DNA of 64,000 nucleotides from Leguminivora glycinivorella (lineage: Eukaryota > Arthropoda > Insecta > Lepidoptera > Tortricidae). Below the pieces are notes generated by a model. The model saw nothing but the letters and a program-made list of their open reading frames with translations, searched no databases and had not been told where the DNA came from. Below are positions 33,621-42,545 of this stretch, one piece after another. The position numbers and the translations under genes were made by a program. The stretch covers positions 3,162,001 through 3,226,000 of the forward strand of contig NC_062985.1 in assembly GCF_023078275.1 (NCBI RefSeq), read 5' to 3'. Within the stretch, counting starts at the first letter, position 1. Each line of letters starts with the position of its first letter.

Positions 33621-34787
33621 TACTTAACATGTACACTTATAGTCTGTCAACCGGATTATGACTAAAGTATGGTATCCCTATGAAACGACCAAAAAGCAAC
33701 AATTACGTCAAACAGCCGCAGACGCAATAATTATACCTCAAATTTACACATTGCTGCAACTTTAATATGCATGCCACGGTATTCATTTTTAGTCAAACTT
33801 GACTAACAAAGAATTACAACCGTTTGTCTATTTTTCAATAACCATTTCAAGATTTTCTATCAAAATCGCAATTACTATTAATTCTTCTAAAAAATATTAA
33901 TGTCAAATTTATAAATTATTTATTATAGTTCCTTAGTAAATTTAAACAAATATGTTCACGAATAAGATACAACTCAAACGCGAACAATTTAAAACCCAGT
34001 GTTGCTAGCCCGGCATTTTTTTTTTAATTTACCTTTTTTTTGTGACAGGATTGGGTTGACCGTATATAAAAATATTTTAAATTTCTTATGTATCTCATCA
34101 AAATAGCCATTATCTTTAGCTCATGGTAACAATAACCCATGATATACAACCGTAATTAAATATTAACGCAGGCGAATTTCCCACAAGAAGTTTGTCGCGC
34201 GTCGTCAGTCACATATTAGGCAACCACTGCAGCCTGTGTGCGCTCGCGACTTTTAATGAAATCACAACATGAATACTGCAAAAACCCTTTAAGTTTTCAA
34301 AATTCACTGAAAAATAATTTAAATTCTCACTAGAACGTTAACTGGAATAATCATTTAAAACTTTATCTTCTTGCTACACTGTCATCCGAGTTTAAATTTT
34401 TCATAATCCAAAATGTGTTTACATGATCTACAATTCACCAAAAAAAAAATTTGTAATGAATTTTACAACCGGTAATCAATTATTCGCTTACTAAAAGCAA
34501 CAGGGACTGCACATTACAATAAAATTAAATCTTAAACACAAAATAATACGACGTACTAGTAAATAACTACTTTATTCACTTTGGAGTTTTAAAACTACCT
34601 GCAAGTTCATCACGCACTTAATTTTTAAATAGGTACTTACAAATATGGCTTGTAAGTACAATCTCCAGAAAACTTACATCTTGTTATTCACCATAAACTC
34701 ATTGAATGAAGTACGTTATTGTTAATTAATGTCAAAATAAATCTCAATTTTCTATTGTGGGTAAGTGGTACGTTAACACTTCTGAAA
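33621..34787. other. Non-coding interior of the LTR-flanked element, part 3
   Basis: AT-rich with no recognised feature. Neither a polypurine run nor a primer-binding site is evident next to the right LTR. Confidence 0.4.
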
Positions 34788-35096
34788 TGTGGAGGTTCAC
34801 CATTATCCTACTCTGAATATTATCTACACAACAAGGGGTACTCGCAGATACACTTATTTGATTGATCTTTTACGATGTGCTCTCTTCGACCACCTCGACC
34901 CAAGTGAACGAGCCGGTCGTGTCTCTCTCCCGTCTTGCCATCGTCCCCACCACTTATTGAACCTACCGCCGTGTTGCCATTAGTATAATTTTATTTTACC
35001 AATAACCCGTGTATTTTTAGGGTAACGTAATAATGTTGCCACACTTCAAATGTATTTTACTGTTACCATAAGTGTAATTATAAATAAATCATGACA
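34788..35096. repeat. Terminal direct repeat (putative LTR), right copy
   Basis: Matches 24180-24488 throughout as far as I can compare by eye, with the same TGTGGAGG start and CATGACA end. The matching extends one extra A upstream, which is chance. The CATA at 35097-35100 completes the duplication. Confidence 0.75.
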
Positions 35097-35205
35097 CATA
35101 TTTCTTTTTCTTTCGCCACTTTTATGAAATGTGATATCTTTGAAAAAAATTATGCTATTTCTACTCAGAATTACTAGCTTTTTCAATCCTAGTAGTTAAA
35201 AAAAC

Positions 35206-35995
35206 ACTTTTTAACAAAAAATAAAACCGCCTTCAAAAATAAGCGCGTTACAAAACACGGAGAAACTAAAAAGCAAAAAATAATAAAACTTTGAATTCAT
35301 ATTTCTTATCGGATTGCAATAATCTAAACATCCAAATTATAAACAAATCAATTATTTTTGTAGTCGGTACCAGACCTGTTCGTCGCCTTGCTATTTTCTG
35401 TTTGCCCCACCCATTCACCCAACCATACGCAGGCTGGCCTCGACTCCAAAAATAATTGATTTGTTTATAATTTGGATGTTTCGATTATTGCAATCCGATA
35501 AGTACCTCAGATTAGTTTCTCCGTGTTTTGTAACGCGCTTATTTTTGAAGGCGGTTTTATTTTTTGTTAAAAAGTTTATTTATTTGTTGATTTTTAGTGG
35601 TTCCTATTCATATTACATATATCAGTCCTAATATATGTACAGTAGTGAAAGAATTATCCTTTAACTTCTAACCATTGAGGAGTTGACCTTCCATCATCAG
35701 CTCAGCCACATAAAATTATTACCATCAGGCGTAAATACTGGTGTACCTTTGAAAAATACACTAAGAACATTACATGTGCCTATAACATTTGAAGAGCTCC
35801 CTCGATTTCTCCAAGATCCCATCATCAGACCCCGACTTGGTGCCAATGGGACCATCTCGGGGTTATACCTGACCGATTGAAAAAAAAATTTTGAAAATCG
35901 GTCCATGATTCTCGGAGATATCGAGTAACATACATACAAAAAAAAAACATTCAGTCGAATTGTGAACCTCCTCCTTTTTTTGAAGTCGGTTAAAA
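35206..35995. mobile_element. Foldback element with GCCTTCAAAAATAAGCGCG arms
   Basis: About 35208-35370 and 35440-35574 are inverted repeats carrying AACAAAAAATAAAACCGCC and CAAATTATAAACAAATC. The rest of the element (CCATCATCAGCTCAGCC, ATTCTCGGAGATATCGAG) ends TTGAAGTCGGTTAAAAA. A frame at 35683-35880 lies in this repeated part and is not a cellular gene. Confidence 0.65.
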
Positions 35996-36004
35996 AATTG
36001 TCCC

Positions 36005-36165
36005 ATACGATTTTTTCTTACTTTGTTACCATTTCCGTATATATTGTGTGGGGTAACAAAAGAGGAAAGTAACAAAAATGTATAGAAATTCTGGGACACT
36101 TTTTGTCTCCCAGTAAGATTGAAAGTACTCGTGATTCTGTGTACAATTGACCTAAAATTCCCTAA
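36005..36165 (-). repeat. Dispersed repeat (GTGAATTTTAGGTCAGTT family), antisense copy
   Basis: Reverse-orientation counterpart of 14128-14291, with GTATGGGGTAACAAAAT-like words in both. Confidence 0.5.
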
Positions 36166-36872
36166 AAAAAATAAAACTAAAAAATGGCAAAAAAATATTC
36201 CATAATAATAAAGAGGAAAATGGTGGTCCGTTTGTATGTTCAAGCGATCGCCTTCTTTCCTCTTAATCAGCAATCCTAGTTCTGACCAGGAATCAATCGA
36301 CGTCTATGAATGGTGCAATATTATGGACACGAACAATAGCACAAAGGGCATTGCAAGTTGCATAATAGACCGTTAAGTTTCGAGGTATTAAGATTCTATA
36401 GACTGTGCAGTAAATTAGAAATGGGTGAGAAATGATACACGACAGTAGCAGAGGTGCAGACCGTGTACAGTGTCCAAATAATATTCTCCGACTTCAGATT
36501 TATGTTTTCAATAAAAACGGTTTCCATTAACTTGAGTTTTAATTTAAATTGATAATATAAAGTTTTAATTATCAATTTCTTAACTTATTTGGAAAGGCAT
36601 CAGACAACTTAATAAGTTTAAGTTTAAAGCCGAACTAAAATAAATAAACTAAATGACAAGAAACTTGAATCACGCAATTAACTACTCTACGAAAGGTATT
36701 AAAATAAATTACTTTCATTTATAATTAAATAATTTACTTTGAAGATCAATCTCTGTGTACCTAATTTACTTAATAAAATATTTAAGTATCTTCTTGAAGG
36801 TCGTGGAAAAGGTAAAGTTTATAAAACTACCTATTTTAATGTTAATGAGTAGTTACAAGACTATATACCAGC
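36166..36872. other. AT-rich unassigned DNA
   Basis: No gene or repeat is recognised. Confidence 0.45.
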
Positions 36873-37206
36873 GTGCGTAGCTGATGGCACAAACGGTCAC
36901 GAAACGCTCACGAAACAAAACGCTCGTAGCTATCTATCGCTATCGCTCTTGCGTATTGCGCGACAGAGCCAGACAACCTTTTATCAATCAATCAATCAAA
37001 ATATTCTTTATTCAAATAGGCTTACAATAAGCACTTTTAAATTGTCAACAGTGTACAATATTCATCTTATTCTAAATATCAGAGCAATTTATTGGTGCAA
37101 TAAACAATATTGTTTTAAAACTACATTGATTTAATAAAATGATATCAATCTAAATCTTTCGAGGCGTTTCGTTTTTCTTCGCGTCTCAGAAATGCCATTC
37201 GGCTAC
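36873..37206. mobile_element. CGTAGCCGAATGGCA-family MITE split by a LINE tail
   Basis: The left half ends in GCGCGACAGAGCCAGACAA and the right half resumes with GAGGCGTTTCGTTTTTC and ends TGCCATTCGGCTACG. The insert (about 36976-37157) is an antisense LINE 3' end (AATATTCTTTATTCAAATAGGC). ATCAATC beside both junctions may be its target duplication. Confidence 0.65.
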
Positions 37207-37461
37207 GGGGCCAGTTAGGAGAAATCGTCATCTCACCATTTTGTCCCTGCCATGCGTGTTGTATTATTCAGTATCAGTATCATGAAGGGCATCATGTCAT
37301 TGGTGAGTGTAGCGAACATCCAGTACAATTGATTGGTCAAAAAATTAAATAAATGCCACCAGAATGCTAGTAATATCTTTTGATAATCTAAATGATCCTG
37401 CGACCAAAAGGGCTTACCCTGTGGCGATCCACTGAAAAACGGCTGGTCGTAAGGCCCAGCC

Positions 37462-37603
37462 GGCGTAGCTGAATGGCAATCGTCGACGCCAGACTCCGAC
37501 AGAAATTCAGCCTGGCTCTGTCGTGCCAATACGCAAGAGCGATAGACATAGATAACTACGAAACAGATATTATCGTGAGCTTTTGTGCATTTAGGCTACG
37601 TAT
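37462..37603. mobile_element. CGTAGCCGAATGGCA-family MITE, short variant
   Basis: GGCGTAGCTGAATGGCAATCG at the left and TGCATTTAGGCTACG at the right. The interior is GGCTCTGTCGTGCCAATACG. It is the nearest relative of the interrupted copy at 8368-8643. Confidence 0.7.
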
Positions 37604-38227
37604 CCTGGTACCGATGGATCGACGAGTCCAGAAAGATCTGTGTGCCCTACAATATTCGTAGAACAGACATAATATCTACTTTACTAGCTAAGACGACGCC
37701 ATCTTTCAAACCTTTAACGGTTGTCAACCCAGATTGATAATTAATAATCATTATTCGAGTTCCAAGAAGTGGACAGAACACGTCAATATCCGGTCAAATA
37801 TGAAATGTCGAAGCCAATTAAACGGTGGCTTCCGGTCAAATAAAGGGTGACGTGATTTCACGCTTCGGCTCCTATATTCCTGGAATACTGGATTTATTGA
37901 TATAGATTTTATGATATAGATATTGAATATAGATATTGGTTTATTAATTTATATAAATGTTCGGGGTAGACAAATAAATATAATGGTTCACCCTGTTGTG
38001 GCATAATTTTTTTATGAATAATTCTATTTTGCATAATCGATTTAGTCATAATTGGCTTTGTGCATAAACTGCTATGGCATAGTCAAGTTTAGCATAATAT
38101 TCTGTTTAGGCAGATTGTGATTTGTCCGAATATTCTTTGTACATAAATTTGGTGCTCCGAATCATTTTTACGCATAAATTTTATGTGCATAAACTTAGTG
38201 TTCCGATTTAATGTTTTGCCGAATTTA

Positions 38228-38590
38228 TTTTGGCATAACCTAACCTACTTTTTCCTAGCGGCAATTTTCTGTTCTGGTCGCAGTTCTAACCTAACCTAAC
38301 CCACTTTTCCCTAGTGGTCCTTTTCTGTTGTGGTCGCAGTTCTAACCTAACCCATTTTTCCCTAGCGGTGCTTTTCTGTTAAGGTCGCAGTTCTAACCTA
38401 ACCTAACCCATTTTTCCCTAGCGGTGCGTGTTTGTTGTGGTCGCAGTTCTAACCTAACCCACTTTTCCCTAGCGGTGCTTTTCTGTAATAGTCGCAGCTC
38501 TAACCTAACTTAATCCACTTTTCTGGAGCAGTGAGTATCTGTAGAGTTCGCAATTCTAACCTAGTGTAACAATTTTTCCCTAAAAGCGCA
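38228..38590 (+). repeat. Minisatellite, about 57-bp unit, with CCTAACCTAACCC words
   Basis: About six units of TTCTAACCTAACCCA, TTTTCCCTAGCGGTGC and TTTCTGTTGTGGTCGCAG. The number of CCTAA pentamers varies from unit to unit. CCTAA is the complement of the insect telomere repeat TTAGG, but only two or three occur in a row. Confidence 0.8.
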
Positions 38591-38611
38591 TTTCTGCTTA
38601 ACGAAAAATAA

Positions 38612-38703
38612 TAATAATAATAATAATAATATTCTTTATTGTGCACCATACAGAAAAAAAATACACAAGATGGATCACGCTTAATAACTAGGTAACAACA
38701 GGC

Positions 38704-38770
<67 letters not shown>

Positions 38771-38815
38771 AAAAATGCAAAATAAAAAATGTATAAAAAA
38801 AAAAAATAAAATAAA
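38612..38815 (-). repeat. LINE 3' tail with AAT microsatellite, plus a long A-run
   Basis: AATAATAATAATAATATTCTTTATTGTGCACC is an antisense LINE end. It is followed from 38707 by about 62 consecutive A and then A-rich sequence. Minus-strand frames here encode only poly-phenylalanine. Confidence 0.65.
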
Positions 38816-39155
38816 ATGTGTAAAAATGTATGCGAAATAAGTTTCGGATAATGGGATGTATGCCAAAAATATTTATGCTCATCCAATTTCTTCCTAATGA
38901 CACTCGGCCTCAATAATAGTAGGCCAATATATTTTCGGACAAAATAATATTCGAAATATCGTGAATTATACCAAACAATGTTTATGCTACATTAACATTC
39001 GGCAAAAATCGATTATTCCAAATCTGTTATGACAAAGGCGTTTCGGACAAATAAAATTATGCCACATAGAGGGAACCCAAATATAATCTACCCGCTTTTT
39101 ATTTACATGAACATATTTACATAATTATATAAGAAACTAAGACTAAACTTAAAAG

Positions 39156-39506
39156 CTAGCTAATGTCTAAAATAGGCCCTTGAGGCATTGTACCAAGGAT
39201 ACTGGCGACATTTCCTCGCTGTATCGCAATGCTGATACGTTGTGCGAGGAAGTCGCCAGCTCTTCGGTCACCAGTTACCTCAACCAGACGCTTCGCGATT
39301 TCTGTGAACAACTTGTTCGCGCTGGGGCCCCATGGACCTAGAGTTTCTACACCAAAGGGTACAAAAAGGTATTCTTTGCCAAGACTTTTGTATTTATTAC
39401 GTTTCAAAATTTCGGCACTTTCTGCCGCTGCGCCCGCTTTTATCTTGGTCCGTTGGAGGTGAGACGGTGCCAATGTGTCTACGCAGGTAGCATCCCACAC
39501 TAACAT
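39156..39506 (-). pseudogene. Second half of the restriction-like endonuclease, in frame after the TGA
   Basis: Directly after the TGA and in the same frame come LVWDATCVDTLAPSH and a helical tail ending ILGTMPQGPILDIS at a TAG (39156-39158). WDAT supplies the second acidic residue of a PD-(D/E)xK nuclease whose PD lies before the stop, so the stop cuts the active site in two. The TGA could be a CGA decayed by C-to-T change. Absence of any other lesion over about 900 codons says the break is recent, or that the stop is read through. Confidence 0.75.
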
Positions 39507-39509
39507 TCA

Positions 39510-41846
39510 TCCCATACTCCAAGGGACCAAGGACACTCCATCAGGCCTCTTGCCATCATCTCTGATTATGCCAGTCGGCTCAAGGAGAGCAGGCACATTG
39601 ATGGTTGCAAGGGACCGACGGATAATGTCATTAAGCGACGCATGTCTCGAAAAACGGCCTGCACTTTTTTGACAAGATAATCCATGGTGTCCCAGTCGGT
39701 CCACGTCCGTGCCACAAGAGCATATGTGTGGCGTACACACCGAAACCCCAAGTCGCAGACCGATCGCCAGTCTAAGGGAGGTCGGATCCAAGAAAGTACC
39801 AGTGTTTGGTGAGGGATGGGCATGTAGCCAGTAACCGGCTTCCCGGGCTCCGACCGCCAAAAGCCTCGCGTGTTCTGGACCTGTGAAGTTGTTTAGAAGA
39901 GTATTGTAAGCTAAATCACAATAAATATTATCCCAACTCCTTTGTGATTTTGGATTGTCTGGAAAGTTTTTGCCTGGGCAGGCAATTTTGAAAGCATTTC
40001 TGGCATCCTCAAAACCCGCAATCTCATAGTTTGTGGGCAAAGCCCTTAAGATATTTCCTATCAGATTTGACGCGCCATGAGTAGATGCCAAAAAGGCTGG
40101 GGAAGCGATACTGGTAATTTTGCGAATACCTAAACCACTAAACCTAATAGGAAGGGATGCTTGAGACCAGGAGGCCTCACTCAAATGAATATTTAGGATT
40201 GTCTCTAAACTAATTTTGATTAAATCATCTATGGGTGACAGTAAATTTTGATGTTTCCAGAAAGGACAGCAACGGAGCACATATGTAAATTTAGGGACAA
40301 AAAGACAGAATTTAAGAATTACGAGAGCATAATGAGGGCTAATTTCGAGTAACCGATCAGTGTGACTTTTGAATTTAGATATGGAATTAGAAACGTAACC
40401 GGGAAAAGATTCTTCAAATACGGGAGAACCCAGGAGGCTAAGGGAATACTTGTCTACTATTTTGATATTGGGGGCCAGAACGGCAAATTTTGGTTTAAAA
40501 TCAGTGAACATATAAGAAGGCTTTTGAATAAAAAGTTCACATTTGCTGAAATTCAGCTCTAGACCAATAAGTTCGAAACTGCTTTTTATGTAAGACAAAT
40601 CAGAAAGTACAGTATTCACGTCGCCTCCTAGGGTACCGTCATCTAAATACCAAACATTGAATTTTGATTTTAAGTTTTTAATTATTGGATTTATCGCCAA
40701 ACTGAAAATAGCTGGGCCGAGAGGGTCACCTTGCTGACAGCCAACTTCAGATGAAATTTCGTGTGTCTTATACATTAATTTGGATGACTCTGAATAGCAA
40801 TAGAAAAGGTAATTGTATAGTTCTGGAATTTTATCTTTGACTTCTGTCAGCAAAGTGTCTCTACTAACTGAATTGAATGCATTTTTAACATCAATTTTGA
40901 CTAAAATTTCACAGTCGTCTAGTGAAAGGTAGGTCCGAAGGGCATGGACGGCTGCCTCGCACCCACCTTTCGTGCCAAAACCAAGCTGAATAGGCTCAAA
41001 AAGAGATTGCAATTTGGATCTAACGTGTCTAACCGCAATTTTTGATGCGAGACGCCTCAGTGTGGACCCCACCGCAATGGGTCTCACCCCTCCGTCCTTT
41101 TTGGTTAGGGCAATCAGGTTGGCACCGTATAAAATGGGTAGAATTTCGGAATTGATTTTGCCTGAAAACATAAAATTTATTAATTTTGTGAGGGAACAGA
41201 TAAGCTGCTCAGCAGCGTCTCCTACGGAGTGAGAGATTAGGTCTTTCAAATGTTGGGGCGAGATCCCATCCAGGCCTTTGCCTTCGATTTGGAGGCAGGC
41301 CTGGTCGGCTGTAGGTGGAGCCAACACGTGTGGCACTGAAGGAGCCGGGGGATGTTTGGAAATTAATGCCGAAAGGGTGTCAGGAGTATCTGGCGATAGC
41401 ACGTCGCTTGTGAATAGGAGCCGAGCGGCACCTTTAAGATCACCGTCGCTAATTTTATTTTCAATCAATTTCGTTCTATTAAAGGTGTATGAGGCGCAAT
41501 TATTAGAGGAAATTTGTGGAGCAGAATTTGAAACGCAATTATTTTTGATTTTTTGTGTTAAGGAAATTTTGTTATCCTTTTTGGCATGTAGGATATTGAA
41601 AGAAAAGAGGAAAAGATTGTGCCAATCATCAATTTTATTATTTTCTACGCATTTTACAATTAGGCCTGAAAGGTGCTTAGCGACTGTGATCCTGGCGCCG
41701 CGCGGAACTCTTTTAACAACGGGCACATTATTTTTGAGTTCGCTAAGGTATAAATGGAAGGGGGTAGAATTTGGTTCGTCAGAAAGGGGAGTGGACAACA
41801 CAGATGGGTTGAAATTTAGAACAGCGTCATTTTGGCTGATACACAA
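39510..41846 (-). pseudogene. Reverse transcriptase (YLDD) with CCHC motif and first half of endonuclease
   Basis: 779 codons. The RT has GPDG-like KGLDGISP, VRPIAVGSTLRRL, motif A KIDVKNAFNSVSRD, motif B GCQQGDPLGPAIF and the catalytic YLDDG (40635-40649, residues 400-404). The thumb region follows with SWSQASLPIRFSGLGIR. A CX1CX8HX4C motif spans residues 709-725, and the first endonuclease acidic pair, RPDG, lies at 767-770. It would nick DNA and prime reverse transcription at a target site. TTG at 41846 is only the first codon taken for display; the real N-terminus, where R2-type proteins carry DNA-binding fingers, is missing. Nonsense TGA at 39507-39509 follows WSMG. The clade is not assigned. 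Confidence 0.8.
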
Positions 41847-41867
41847 ACGGTGCTTTTTGGTTTGGTT

Positions 41868-42545
41868 TTAACTGTCACGATTATTACTTACGCATAATAA
41901 TTTTTAAATCAGGATTTAATCGCGTATTTTAAACTGACCTTCAGCATTTCAGAGATGGCGTTGTCTCGGTGGTTTTGGATAAGACTGGATTCAAGTGACA
42001 TCAACTCCTTCTGACAGCCGTGCGAGTTTTTCGAACTACCCTTGATCTTGTCTATAAACTTGAACAGCGCACTAAAGATGAAACTATTTCGACACACAAC
42101 ACTAACGATATTTGATTTATCGAGTGTCGGTATTATTTTCCACTTACATTTATTTATGCCAAATTCCCATGTGGATGAGATCGTAAAAGGTTTTAGTATG
42201 TACGAAAGCCTTGGCGGGAGAGCACTCGTATTTAGCAGTTTTTTTTTTGTTTAATAAGAGGGCCTAACGCGAACAATGTTGGACGTGTATCTTCCCTGTT
42301 ACAATTATGTACGAATTCACTAGTGCGACGACGGACAGAGCAACACATAGACCAACGATGTGACCTTGTTTAAATTTCATCGACCAAATATTAACTACTT
42401 CAAAGTTCACAATATTCTAGGACATTTCTCTCTCCTAAATAATAAATTCTTTGTAAAGTAATTAATACTAACCAAAGAATGAAAAATAAATTGGATAAAC
42501 CAACATCAAACTTTTATTTTAGATTTCATAATGATTTATGGGTAA
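41868..42545. other. Unassigned DNA with one weak exon-like segment
   Basis: On the minus strand 41939-42071 is open for 44 codons between a TTTAG acceptor-like and a GGTCAGT donor-like sequence, and would encode a charged segment (SLESSLIQNHRDNAISEMLK). The evidence is weak and no domain is recognised. The remainder is featureless. Confidence 0.25.

Larger units (their letters stand above)
24180..35096. mobile_element. 10.9-kb LTR-flanked element without coding sequence
   Basis: Two matching TG...CA repeats, bounded by CATA duplications, enclose 10.3 kb. No Gag, protease, RT or integrase motif is visible in any frame, so this resembles a large non-autonomous retrotransposon derivative. The interior is AT-rich with C visibly more frequent than G on the plus strand, and every open frame above 60 codons lies on the plus strand. 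It contains LINE-tail debris, a SINE, a dispersed DNA element and a dyad satellite. Matching LTRs imply recent mobilisation with all this cargo aboard. The alternative is two solo LTRs with a coincidental CATA, or an assembly collapse. Confidence 0.6.
37964..39091. mobile_element. 1.1-kb TIR element containing a CCTAA minisatellite
   Basis: The left GGGTAGACAAATAAATATAATGGTTCACCCTG... and the right end form imperfect inverted termini: GGTTCACCCTGTTGTGGCAT against the complement of ATGCCACATAGAGGGAACC. The subterminal words GCATAA and TCCGAA are scattered at both sides. No transposase is present. A LINE tail with a long A-run (38612-38815) is inserted inside. Confidence 0.6.
39156..41867 (-). 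mobile_element. Non-LTR retroelement with YLDD RT and restriction-like endonuclease
   Basis: One minus-strand reading frame, broken by a single TGA, covers RT, a CCHC zinc motif and a PD-x-D endonuclease. This C-terminal order is that of the R2/R4/CRE type of LINE, but the RT box is YLDD rather than the usual YADD/FADD. I see no ATG at the 5' end (the frame opens after TAA near 41868), no target duplication and no clear tail, so the limits are those of the coding part. The downstream side abuts the TIR element ending at 39091. Confidence 0.75.

Noticed and set aside
38228..38590. Interstitial telomere
   Set aside because: Only two or three CCTAA pentamers in a row within a 57-bp minisatellite unit.
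38681..38913. Minus-strand open frames of poly-phenylalanine
   Set aside because: Produced by the long A-run of a LINE tail.
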